Part shown: positions 26,976 through 35,384 of the stretch, piece after piece
How positions within the stretch are numbered: the first letter of the stretch is position 1
How the letters are laid out: each line of letters begins with the position of its first letter
Assembly: GCF_009765445.1 (NCBI RefSeq)
Contig: NZ_WHOY01000031.1
Coordinates: 4,353,998 to 4,417,997 of the forward strand
Direction of reading: 5' to 3'
Origin: Pantoea sp. BAV 3049
GTDB lineage: Bacteria; Pseudomonadota; Gammaproteobacteria; Enterobacterales; Enterobacteriaceae
Length of the DNA: 64,000 bases
Position numbers and translations under genes: made by a program
The notes under the pieces: generated by a model
Told to the model about the DNA's origin: nothing
The model's database searches: none
The model's input: the letters and a program-made list of their open reading frames with translations, nothing else

Positions 26976-27105
26976 AGTTAAAATTGTTATTATTTTGCTG
27001 CATCGTTTCAGCAGCGAGTAATTCACCCGTGTTGGGCCTGTGCTGCTTGCGGTGGGTGGCAAGAAATTATAACGTAGCGCCTGGTCGATGAGTCAGGAAC
27101 TAAAA

Positions 27106-27588
27106 ATGAAAAAGTGGATTTTAGCCGCAGCTGCCACCGCCAGCCTGGCGCTGACAGGTTGTGCCCAGATACCCAATTACCAGAGCGTGGTAAAAACCCC
27201 TCCACCGGCAAATCTGGTTGGCAACTGGCAGACCATGGGGCCGCAGAAAGGCCTGGTCAGTAAAGAGGCAATAGCCAGCCTGATAATTACCGCAGAAGGG
27301 GATACGCTCGATTGCCGCCAGTGGCAGCGGGTGATCGCCAAGCCGGGCAAAGTCACGCAGCTGAGCGGTGACTGGGTTAACGTCAACAACTCTGCAAGGG
27401 TGATGCCGCTGGAGCTGGAAGGTGGCGAATTGCATTATGACAAGCTGGTGCTGCAAAGAGTCCACCAGCCGACCGCTGAATGTCAGGATGCGCTTAAACA
27501 CGAAAATGACAAACCTGCCGCACAGCCAAAGCAGCCTTCAACAGGCAAAAGCCATCACAAATCGATGTTGAAAAACGGCAAGTCTTAA
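27106..27588 (+). CDS. yedD: YedD lipoprotein
   Basis: The 160-residue product has a lipoprotein signal peptide with lipobox LTGC (Cys19) and matches E. coli YedD (NYQSVVKTPPP, GNWQTMGPQ, LVSKEAIASLIIT, EGDTLDCRQWQRVIA, RVHQPTAEC). It is an outer-membrane lipoprotein of unknown function usually found near fliDST. The start at 27106 gives the signal peptide, and six more codons upstream are in frame. A Lys/Gln/His-rich C-terminal tail of about 30 residues is longer than in E. coli. The amyA gene seen between fliT and yedD in E. coli is absent. Confidence 0.93.
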   Translation: MKKWILAAAATASLALTGCAQIPNYQSVVKTPPPANLVGNWQTMGPQKGLVSKEAIASLIITAEGDTLDCRQWQRVIAKPGKVTQLSGDWVNVNNSARVMPLELEGGELHYDKLVLQRVHQPTAECQDALKHENDKPAAQPKQPSTGKSHHKSMLKNGKS

Positions 27589-27608
27589 TCACGCCATAAA
27601 GCGCGGGC

Positions 27609-27636
27609 CAGAACGGATTTATTTTATGCCGTTCTG
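27609..27636. terminator. Hairpin between convergent yedD and fliT
   Basis: CAGAACGG / CCGTTCTG forms an eight-base perfect stem with a 12-base loop. There is no T-run on either side, so termination is plausible but unproven. Confidence 0.4.
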
Positions 27637-27681
27637 ACACCGCTGAAAGGCGTTGGTCAAATTCATACCTAAAAGGGGCTT

Positions 27682-28050
27682 CTATGCACTGTGGGGGCCT
27701 TGAGGGAACAGGATATTGCCCTGGACCCGGGTATAGGCTTTGTTCACAGATTTCTGGCGTGTAGCCTGGCCGATCAGCGAGGAGAGCTCTGTCATCCGCG
27801 CCTGCAGCAGGCTTTTCACTTCGGCTTCGTTATCAAGAATATGGCGCAGCACAGGACGTAACTGATCCTGGACGTGTGCCGGAACGGGGGTATGCTGTGT
27901 GCATTCCGCCAGTTTTTCTACCGCACTGACATAATCGATTTCCATTTCAATCAACTCTTCCCAGCTGCCCTCGGTGGCCAGGCGTAACATAGACTGGCTG
28001 AGCACTAATAATTGTTGGTAGATCGCGAGCATGTGCGGAGCAATATTCAT
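27682..28050 (-). CDS. fliT: FliT, FliD chaperone and FlhDC regulator
   Basis: The 122-residue helical protein follows fliS directly (its ATG abuts the fliS stop). Its composition and length fit FliT, the chaperone of the filament cap FliD that also inhibits FlhDC. Sequence conservation in this family is low, so position carries much of the call. Confidence 0.9.
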   Translation of the reverse strand: MNIAPHMLAIYQQLLVLSQSMLRLATEGSWEELIEMEIDYVSAVEKLAECTQHTPVPAHVQDQLRPVLRHILDNEAEVKSLLQARMTELSSLIGQATRQKSVNKAYTRVQGNILFPQGPHSA

Positions 28051-28458
28051 TTAAACGGCATCCTGAAGAGCTGTGGTTCCGGAAACTTCTTTCCAGGCAT
28101 CGGCGATGTTGCGCAGCAACCCTTCGACTTCCTGAATGGCTTCCCCGTCGTTGTGCAGATTAGCCTGCAGCAGGCGATGCACCATATAGCGATAAAGCGA
28201 GGCGAGGTTGTCAGCCAGCTCGTCGCCGCTGTTCTCTTCCAGGCCTTTTCTCAACCCGTTTTCAATAATGTTGATGGCCTTGGAGAGAGACTCTCCTTTG
28301 CCAGCCGTGTTGCCGTCCTGCAAAAACAACCGCGCACGAACCAGGGCGCTGAGCGCCCCATCAAACAGCAGCGTGACCAGTTGGTCGGGGCTGGCGCTCA
28401 TCACTGCGCTTTCCACCCCTATTTTTGCATAGGCTTTGATGCCGCTTGCGCTATACAT
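28051..28458 (-). CDS. fliS: FliS, flagellin chaperone
   Basis: The 135-residue protein has the FliS hallmarks (ESAVMSASPDQLVTLLFDGA, then NLASLYRYMVHRLLQANLHN). It binds the C-terminus of flagellin and keeps it export-competent. It lies 12 bases after fliD in the usual fliDST order. Confidence 0.96.
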   Translation of the reverse strand: MYSASGIKAYAKIGVESAVMSASPDQLVTLLFDGALSALVRARLFLQDGNTAGKGESLSKAINIIENGLRKGLEENSGDELADNLASLYRYMVHRLLQANLHNDGEAIQEVEGLLRNIADAWKEVSGTTALQDAV

Positions 28459-28470
28459 TTTGTCTCCTTA

Positions 28471-29886
28471 TCAAGATGAGGTACTGCTTGTAGAACTGCT
28501 TGAAGTACTGAACTGCGACGTCAGATAGCTGCTGGTGCTGTTGAGCTTGCTCATCAAAACGTCCAGCGCGGTAAACTGGGTTTTATAACGGGCGACCATG
28601 TCATCAATACGGCTGCTTTCGTTGTTGTACTGATCGGTCAGATTGTTCAGCGTTTTACTGACACCGTCGGTGGCTGCCTGCAAAATGCCGGTAGAGGACA
28701 ACCAGCTGGTCAGATTAGAACCAATAGTGGTGGCGATCCCGGTCGTTTTTCCGTCGCCAACAATCATCTCTTTGATGCCATCCGGATCTTTGTCTAAAGC
28801 CGTTGAGAGCGCGGTGGAGTCGATTGACAGCGATCCCGTGGAGGGATCGCTGGTGATGCCGATCTGCGCCAGAGATTTATAGGTTGATGAACTCTGCGCG
28901 TTAGTCAGCATACTTTTCAGCTGAGACTGGATGGTACGCAGAGTACTGTCGCCAACCAGTGCACCGTTGCTGGTATCCTGCGCATCTGCACCAACAGCCA
29001 CTGCGGTATATTTCGTCAGGCTGGAGAACTGATCCTGCAGGGTGTTATAAGCATTCACCCAGTTGGTGATCGCGCTTGTCGCACCGGAGGTATCTTTAGT
29101 GATGGTCAGGCTCTGGTTGCCAGAGGTGACATCATTCAGGTTCAGCGTGATCCCTTCCAGCGCATCACTGATGGTGTTGCTGCTGTTCTCAATCGGCACA
29201 TTATTGACTGTCAGCTCGGCATTCTTTGCCGCCACGCTTTGCGTCATATTGCTGCTGGAGGTGCCGTCGTAAGTCATGAAACTCTGCAGCGCACTGTCAC
29301 CGCTGACCGCAATGGTCATCGCATTGTCAGTGCCGGTATCGTTCGACGTCATTGACAGACGATAGCTGCCGTCGCCGGTCTTGATGATACTGGCGGTCAC
29401 GCCTGCGTCGGCTTTGTTGATTGCATCACGAATACCGGTCAGCGAAGAGTTGCCGGCAGCAAGAGAGATGGTTACTGGTTTGGCGTCGCCACCCTGCTGG
29501 ATAGTAATGGTGCTGTCAGAGCTGGCGATCGCGGTGTTGTTCGTCGTCTGAACACCGGAAGTCAGCGTCTGAGCTGTAGCAAGCTGAGTCACGCTGATGG
29601 TGTATTTTCCGGCTAAGGCACCGGATGCCGTGGTTGCGCTGAAAGCGGTGGTGGTGCTGGTCGCAGCGGTTGAAGAAAACAGGTTAGCATTATTCAGCGT
29701 GCTGTTAGCCGTCTGAAAGGTGGTCAACGCGCTTTTCAGCGTACCGTAGGCACTCAGCTTGGCAGTATAAGAAGACTGCTGTGTTGAAATAGGGGTTAAC
29801 GCGGCTTTCTCTGACGCTTCCAGGCTGTCCAGAATGCTGCTTAAATCGAGACCCGAGCCGATTCCCAATGTAGATATAGAAGTCAT
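28471..29886 (-). CDS. fliD: FliD, filament cap protein
   Basis: The 471-residue protein begins MTSISTLGIGSGLDLSSILD and has the FliD N- and C-domains (the latter with DMVARYKTQFTALDVLMSKL). It ends in a Ser/Thr-rich tail. It caps the filament and folds incoming flagellin. Ser/Thr content in the middle is high. A sigma-28 promoter lies 43 bases upstream, and the gene diverges from fliC. Confidence 0.96.
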   Translation of the reverse strand: MTSISTLGIGSGLDLSSILDSLEASEKAALTPISTQQSSYTAKLSAYGTLKSALTTFQTANSTLNNANLFSSTAATSTTTAFSATTASGALAGKYTISVTQLATAQTLTSGVQTTNNTAIASSDSTITIQQGGDAKPVTISLAAGNSSLTGIRDAINKADAGVTASIIKTGDGSYRLSMTSNDTGTDNAMTIAVSGDSALQSFMTYDGTSSSNMTQSVAAKNAELTVNNVPIENSSNTISDALEGITLNLNDVTSGNQSLTITKDTSGATSAITNWVNAYNTLQDQFSSLTKYTAVAVGADAQDTSNGALVGDSTLRTIQSQLKSMLTNAQSSSTYKSLAQIGITSDPSTGSLSIDSTALSTALDKDPDGIKEMIVGDGKTTGIATTIGSNLTSWLSSTGILQAATDGVSKTLNNLTDQYNNESSRIDDMVARYKTQFTALDVLMSKLNSTSSYLTSQFSTSSSSTSSTSS

Positions 29887-29928
29887 GATGTTTCCTTATG
29901 TAGTCAACACGGAGCGTGAACTACGTGG

Positions 29929-29955
29929 TTATCGGCCAGTCATGAGCAAAGTTTA
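29929..29955 (-). promoter_or_regulatory. Sigma-28 promoter of fliDST
   Basis: The minus strand reads TAAACTTT, 11 bases, GCCGATAA. The -10 is perfect and the -35 has one mismatch. Confidence 0.9.
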
Positions 29956-30058
29956 CGATTAATTGATTCGGGACAATGAAGCGAATAGCGGTAATAAAGA
30001 GGGATATTTCGAAGAGTAGGGGTGGTGAAAAATTTTTTGCCCGGCACTAAAAAAAATC

Positions 30059-30085
30059 TAAAGGTTGCCTGGACACAGACGATAA
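30059..30085 (+). promoter_or_regulatory. Sigma-28 promoter of fliC
   Basis: TAAAGGTT, 11 bases, GACGATAA lies about 80 bases upstream of fliC. Only a few positions differ from consensus. Confidence 0.88.
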
Positions 30086-30165
30086 CAACATTGACGGCGA
30101 TGAAGCCGGGCGGCAAATAAGCCCAACCACCTTTAACAGATTCGATTTTAATAGGAAACTTTATC

Positions 30166-31452
30166 ATGGCACAAGTAATCAATACCAACAGCCTCTCGCT
30201 GATCACTCAGAACAACATCAACAAGAACCAGTCTGCTCTGTCTACTTCTATTGAGCGCCTGTCTTCTGGTCTGCGTATCAACAGCGCGAAAGATGACGCC
30301 GCTGGCCAGGCAATTGCGAACCGCTTCACCTCTAACATCAACGGCCTGACTCAGGCTGCTCGTAACGCCAACGACGGTATCTCTGCTGCGCAGACTACTG
30401 AAGGCGCATTGTCAGAAATCAACAACAACTTACAGCGTGTTCGTGAACTGACCGTACAGGCACAGAACGGCACCAACTCTGATTCCGACCTGTCTTCAAT
30501 CCAGGACGAAATCAAATCCCGTCTGGACGAAATTGACCGCGTATCTGGTCAGACTCAGTTCAACGGCGTGAACGTGCTGGCGAAAGACGGCACCATGAAA
30601 ATCCAGGTTGGTTCTAACGATGGCGAAACCATCACTGTTGACCTGCAGAAAATTGACTCTTCTACTCTGGGCCTGAAAGGCTTCTCTGTAGACAAAAACT
30701 CTCTGAGCCTGGGCGACAACATTACTCAGGTTGGCGATGCTTCTGGTTCTGGTGCAATGTCTACCGTTGACCTGAGCGACGTGGCTAAAGATCTGGGTGT
30801 TGCGGCTTCTGGCCTGTCTCTGCATAGCGTGCTGGGCAGCGATGGCAAAGCAACCGGTACCTACGTTGTTTCTTCTGGCAGCGACAACTACTCTGTGTCT
30901 GTTGGCACCAGCGGTAAAATTGAACTGAACACCACTGAAGTTGACTATTCTGACAGCAAAAACGGCGTCTCTTCAGGTGTGATGACCGGTCAGGCAATCA
31001 AAGTTGGCGCAGATGCCAACGGCAACGCAGTCGGCTTCGTTTCTGTACAGGGCAAAGACTACTCTGTGTCTTCAGGCAGCATCGTTAACGGCGGTGACTC
31101 TGCAACTACTGGTACCAGCGATATCGACGATATCTCTGACTCTGGCAACGCCAACGTGTACACCGGTACTTCAACTTCCGATCCGCTGGCTCTGCTGGAT
31201 AAAGCGATTGCACAGGTTGATAAGTTCCGTTCAAGCCTGGGTGCGGTACAGAACCGACTGGATTCTGCTATCACCAACCTGAACAACACCACCACTAACC
31301 TGTCGGAAGCGCAATCCCGAATCCAGGATGCCGACTACGCGACGGAAGTGTCGAATCTGTCCAAAGCACAGATTATTCAGCAGGCTGGTAACTCCGTGTT
31401 GGCGAAAGCTAACCAGGTTCCACAGCAGGTCCTGTCTCTGCTGCAGGGCTAA
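30166..31452 (+). CDS. fliC: FliC, flagellin
   Basis: The 428-residue protein has the conserved D0/D1 ends (MAQVINTNSLSLITQNNINK at the start, ANQVPQQVLSLLQG at the end). The flg22-equivalent region (ERLSSGLRINSAKDDAAG) is close to the sequence plants recognise. The surface-exposed middle at about 180-330 is variable and rich in Ser, Thr and Gly, which suits O-glycosylation by the enzymes encoded downstream. The ribosome site is AGGAAAC, and codon use looks highly biased, as for an abundant protein. Confidence 0.98.
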   Translation: MAQVINTNSLSLITQNNINKNQSALSTSIERLSSGLRINSAKDDAAGQAIANRFTSNINGLTQAARNANDGISAAQTTEGALSEINNNLQRVRELTVQAQNGTNSDSDLSSIQDEIKSRLDEIDRVSGQTQFNGVNVLAKDGTMKIQVGSNDGETITVDLQKIDSSTLGLKGFSVDKNSLSLGDNITQVGDASGSGAMSTVDLSDVAKDLGVAASGLSLHSVLGSDGKATGTYVVSSGSDNYSVSVGTSGKIELNTTEVDYSDSKNGVSSGVMTGQAIKVGADANGNAVGFVSVQGKDYSVSSGSIVNGGDSATTGTSDIDDISDSGNANVYTGTSTSDPLALLDKAIAQVDKFRSSLGAVQNRLDSAITNLNNTTTNLSEAQSRIQDADYATEVSNLSKAQIIQQAGNSVLAKANQVPQQVLSLLQG

Positions 31453-31475
31453 TAACCAGCGAGTTAATCTCCCTG

Positions 31476-31502
31476 AAAACCCCGCTCCGGCGGGGTTTTT
31501 TT
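31476..31502 (+). terminator. fliC terminator
   Basis: CCCCGC-TCCG-GCGGGG, extended by flanking A and T bases, is followed by seven Ts. Confidence 0.95.
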
Positions 31503-31658
31503 ATGGCCGAAATCTGGAAAGCAAACTTCCGGAATACCCTGCTTTTACCCACTTTCTCCCGCGATTGAATTTGACTTTTGTCGTTAAGATTAAAAAATCA
31601 TTTTACTCCCAGAACTCTTTACAAACTGGGATTTTAGCCCTCCGGGAGCATATCTGTT

Positions 31659-34600
31659 ATGTCCAGGCCAGCCTTAGTCAGCATTATTATTATTGCGCGC
31701 ATTCCCACTTATTTTGAACAGGCATTGAAAAGCGCCCTTGCTCAGGATTACCCGCAGTGTGAAATTCTGATTGCTGACAACAGCATCGATAAATACATCC
31801 AGAGTATTGCTGCACCTTATCTCGATAAGCCGGGCCATCCGATACGTTTTTACAACCATCCGAAAGATCAGGAAGGGGTGTATGAAAACGCGGTGCAGGA
31901 AGCGCAGGGCGAATATATAAAATTCCTTGCGGATGCCGACTGGCTGGCACCGGATGCGGTCAGTAAATTGCTGGCCGTGATGGAAGTTGATGAAAAGGTC
32001 TCCGTCGCGGTGACCCGTCGCGCTCGTGAAGACTGCCTGAATAATCGCCTGCCGGATATTTTGTCTAACTCCTCTCTGGTTACTGCTGACAGCCTGATTA
32101 ACGGAGAAGATCTGTTGCGGCAACTTTGCACGCTCAGATTTAACGTTGTCGGTGAGCTGAGCGTTGCATTATTCCGTCGGGCAGATCTAACGTCCCTGAT
32201 TACCCGGGAGGGGGGATTTTTCACTGTTAATGATGAAAAACTGCTGGAAGTGGAAGCGCTGACGCTCTACGCAAAATTGTTGCCGGGCAACCTGCTCGGC
32301 TGGGTTAACGAGCCTCTGTGCACCATCCGCGTTTCCACTGTTTATCAACAGCCGGGGCAGCGTGATAACGAAGAAAAAGTTGTCGTTAACCGTGACAAGC
32401 TTTTCCATTATCTTCGCCATCAAGGCTGGTTCAGCCAGGCTGAAAGATCCCACAACATGGTGAGAGTTGCCGGGCTGTCGACTCCGGACGTTTTTGAGTT
32501 CCAGAACTTCAGCCAGCAGCATTACAACAACTTTATTCAGGGCGAGATGACCGGCTGGCTGGCACAGCGCAAGCTCAAACCTTTTGAGAAGGAGTACATT
32601 GCCCATATTGCGCAGGAAAATGGCGGCCCGATAAGCGTTGGTGTCGTCATTACCGCAACAGCAGAAACCCGGAATAAGGTAGAGGATACGGTAGCCAGTA
32701 TCCTCAGTGCTGACAACAGGGTATTGATTTTAAATACTCTTATTGTGGGAGAGACCGGTGCAGATCTTTCAGGCATTCCGTGTTATCCGGCCACGGATGA
32801 AAACCGCTTAACGGTGATCAACAGCGTGCTGGCTGAACGGACCGAAGACTGGTTTATTTTTGTTGATGCCGGAACGACTTTTCTGCCTTCCGGCCTGATT
32901 GCGCTTTCCACCTCACTACACCAGGCGGGTAATGCGCTGGCTCTGTTCGCTGATGAATTTTTTGCCATTGAAGGACAACCCGGCGGCATCTCATTCCGGC
33001 CTGACTTCAACCTTGACATGTTCCTCAGCTCACCCAAAACCCTTGCTCAGCACTGGCTGTTCCGCCGTGAACTTCTGGCCGCTGCCGAAGGATTCGACAC
33101 GGCTTACCCGGCCTCCTGTGAGTTTGACCTGATCACTAAACTGATTGAAAGCCAGGGCTTTGATGTGATCGGCCACCTGTCTGAACCTCTGCTGAAGACC
33201 TCACTGAAATTGCGTGCATTAGCCGAAGATGCTGAGATTCTGCGACGCCATCTCACCAACCGGGGTTATCCGGAAGGCCAGGTGGCACTGGATAAATTTG
33301 GCAACTACCGCCTGCGTTACCAGCATGCGCATCAGCCGCTGGTCTCACTGATTATCCTGGCTAACTGGCATTTGCCCTCACTGATCACCTCTGTCACCAC
33401 GCTGCTGGAGAAAACCCGCTATCTGAATTATGAAATGATTATCGTGGCGGATAATCAGCAAAGCGCTGAACGGGAAAACTGGCTGGGCAGTATTGCCAGT
33501 GTCGATCCTGAAAGGATCAAGGTGATGCATTATCCGCAGAGCTGGCAGCATGCCGGGATGAGCAATCTGGCGGCTACCGCAGCCCGTGGGGAATATCTGG
33601 CTTTCCTGCATTGTGAGCTGGCAGTGACGGAAGGGGAATGGCTGGACAACTTGCTTAACCATGCCCAGCGTCCGGAAGTGGGGATTGTGGGGGGCAAACA
33701 GCTCAATTCTCAGAACCGTATTCGCCATGCCGGATATTTGCTGGGGATGAACGGTGCGGTTGGCGATGCTTTTCGCGGTATGCCAGACGATCAGGACAGC
33801 TATCTGGGCCGTCTGCAACTTGATCAGAACTACAGTGCTGTCTCGGGTGATTTTATGCTGGTGCGCCGCGAAGTTTATGAGGCGATCGGCGGATTCGATA
33901 CCAGCAGCCAGCTGTACGATGATGTCGATTTCTGCCTGCGGGCGCGCGAGCAGGGCTATATGACGGTGTGGACACCGTATGCGCGCATACTGCGTCCGGC
34001 TGCCCGCCAGAACCCGTTCCAGGGAGAGAGCGCCCAGGCGGCCAAAACCCTTAAGCAGGAAGAGGACGCGAAATTTTACCGGCGCTGGATGCCGATGATC
34101 GCTAACGATCCGGCGTTTAATGCCAACCTTTCCCTGAAAAGCCGTCAGTTCGATCTTAACAGTGACAGCGCGCAATGCTGGTCCCCGGTTAACCGCCCGG
34201 GCGTGCCGACGATCCTTGCCAACCATGCCGACATGGCCGGGTGCGGACACTATCGAATCATTGCTCCGTTCAACGCCATGCAGAAAGAGGGCATGGCCAA
34301 TGGCAAGCTGCACAATCGTCTGCTGTCGGTTGCAGAACTGGCGCAGCACAAGCCGGACAGCCTGGTTATTCAGCGACGTTACTCCGAAATATTCCAGAAC
34401 TGGATGGCCCCGGTGGTGGCTGCTACTGAGATATTCAAGGTGTACGAGCTGGACGACTACATCCTCAATGTGCCGATAAAAAACCATCACCACAAAGATT
34501 TCAGACAGGACATGTGGAAAAAAATGCGCCGCAGTCTGGGCTTTTTTGACCGCTTTGTGGTGTCAACCGAGCCACTGGCTGAAGCCTTCAAAGGCATGCA

Positions 34601-35186
34601 CAGTGAGATCGTGGTGATGCAAAACCACCTGCCGGTACAGTGGTGGGGCAACCTGCAAAGTCAGCGCCGTCAGGGCAAAAAACCGCGTGTCGGCTGGGCG
34701 GGAGGGTCAAGCCACACCGGCGATCTGGAGATGATCGTTGATGTGGTGAAGGAGTTCGCCAATGAAGTGGAGTGGGTATTTATGGGCATGTGTCCGCATA
34801 AATTACGCCCCTACGTCCATGAGCTGCACTATGGCGTGGATATTGAAATTTACCCGGCCACGCTGGCCGCGTTAAATCTGGATTTAGCGTTGGCACCGGT
34901 TGAGGAAAATATCTTCAACTCCTGTAAGAGCAACCTGCGCCTGATGGAATACGGTGCCTGTGGCGTACCGGTCATCTGCAGTGACGTGGAGTGCTACCGC
35001 GGTGATTTACCGGTGACTCGCGTGCGTAATCGCTTCAAAGACTGGCGTGATGCGATCCGTATGCACCTGAACGATCTGGATGCCAGTGCCAGAATGGGCG
35101 ACGAGCTGCAGGCCCAGCTGAAGCGTGACTGGATGCTGTCCGGTGACAATGCTGCCCGCTGGTTGAAAGCCTGGACGGCGAACTGA
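31659..35186 (+). CDS. Giant three-domain glycosyltransferase, probably for flagellin (copy 1)
   Basis: The 1175-residue protein carries a GT2 domain at about 1-230 (ALVSIIIIARIPTYFEQALK, acidic motif FLADADW). A second GT2 domain lies at about 560-790 (PLVSLIILANW, DDVDFCLRAREQGY). A GT4-like C-terminal domain lies at about 848-1170 (ADMAGCGHYRI, KPRVGWAGG, RLMEYGACGVPVICSD). It lies directly after fliC, the classic place for flagellin glycosylation genes, and recalls the large Fgt proteins of Pseudomonas syringae. It would act in the cytoplasm on FliC before export. It is about the same length and order as the next gene and is clearly its paralogue. Target and sugar are inferred from position. 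Confidence 0.8.
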   Translation: MSRPALVSIIIIARIPTYFEQALKSALAQDYPQCEILIADNSIDKYIQSIAAPYLDKPGHPIRFYNHPKDQEGVYENAVQEAQGEYIKFLADADWLAPDAVSKLLAVMEVDEKVSVAVTRRAREDCLNNRLPDILSNSSLVTADSLINGEDLLRQLCTLRFNVVGELSVALFRRADLTSLITREGGFFTVNDEKLLEVEALTLYAKLLPGNLLGWVNEPLCTIRVSTVYQQPGQRDNEEKVVVNRDKLFHYLRHQGWFSQAERSHNMVRVAGLSTPDVFEFQNFSQQHYNNFIQGEMTGWLAQRKLKPFEKEYIAHIAQENGGPISVGVVITATAETRNKVEDTVASILSADNRVLILNTLIVGETGADLSGIPCYPATDENRLTVINSVLAERTEDWFIFVDAGTTFLPSGLIALSTSLHQAGNALALFADEFFAIEGQPGGISFRPDFNLDMFLSSPKTLAQHWLFRRELLAAAEGFDTAYPASCEFDLITKLIESQGFDVIGHLSEPLLKTSLKLRALAEDAEILRRHLTNRGYPEGQVALDKFGNYRLRYQHAHQPLVSLIILANWHLPSLITSVTTLLEKTRYLNYEMIIVADNQQSAERENWLGSIASVDPERIKVMHYPQSWQHAGMSNLAATAARGEYLAFLHCELAVTEGEWLDNLLNHAQRPEVGIVGGKQLNSQNRIRHAGYLLGMNGAVGDAFRGMPDDQDSYLGRLQLDQNYSAVSGDFMLVRREVYEAIGGFDTSSQLYDDVDFCLRAREQGYMTVWTPYARILRPAARQNPFQGESAQAAKTLKQEEDAKFYRRWMPMIANDPAFNANLSLKSRQFDLNSDSAQCWSPVNRPGVPTILANHADMAGCGHYRIIAPFNAMQKEGMANGKLHNRLLSVAELAQHKPDSLVIQRRYSEIFQNWMAPVVAATEIFKVYELDDYILNVPIKNHHHKDFRQDMWKKMRRSLGFFDRFVVSTEPLAEAFKGMHSEIVVMQNHLPVQWWGNLQSQRRQGKKPRVGWAGGSSHTGDLEMIVDVVKEFANEVEWVFMGMCPHKLRPYVHELHYGVDIEIYPATLAALNLDLALAPVEENIFNSCKSNLRLMEYGACGVPVICSDVECYRGDLPVTRVRNRFKDWRDAIRMHLNDLDASARMGDELQAQLKRDWMLSGDNAARWLKAWTAN

Positions 35187-35211
35187 TCTGACCGCACGGT
35201 ATCAGGAAAGG

Positions 35212-35229
35212 TGCAGCCGTAAGGCTGCA
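35212..35229 (+). terminator. Weak hairpin between the two glycosyltransferase genes
   Basis: TGCAGCC-GTAA-GGCTGCA is a seven-base stem with a tetraloop followed by only a few Ts. It may attenuate readthrough. Confidence 0.4.
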
Positions 35230-35384
35230 TTTGAGTTAACGGGCGGAATAGCAACGTTTATGACCTTTATTGCCCACATTGAATCGCCTTTCCTCAGGCT
35301 AAAGTGGGCATTATTTGGTGTCATTTACACCGGCAACTTCCCTGGTAGCCCGTGCTATCCAGAAAGAATGAGAACAGGTGAATC

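Noticed and set aside
33378..34493. 371-codon minus-strand frame
   Set aside because: Antisense to the first glycosyltransferase, whose motifs are clear. No ribosome site.
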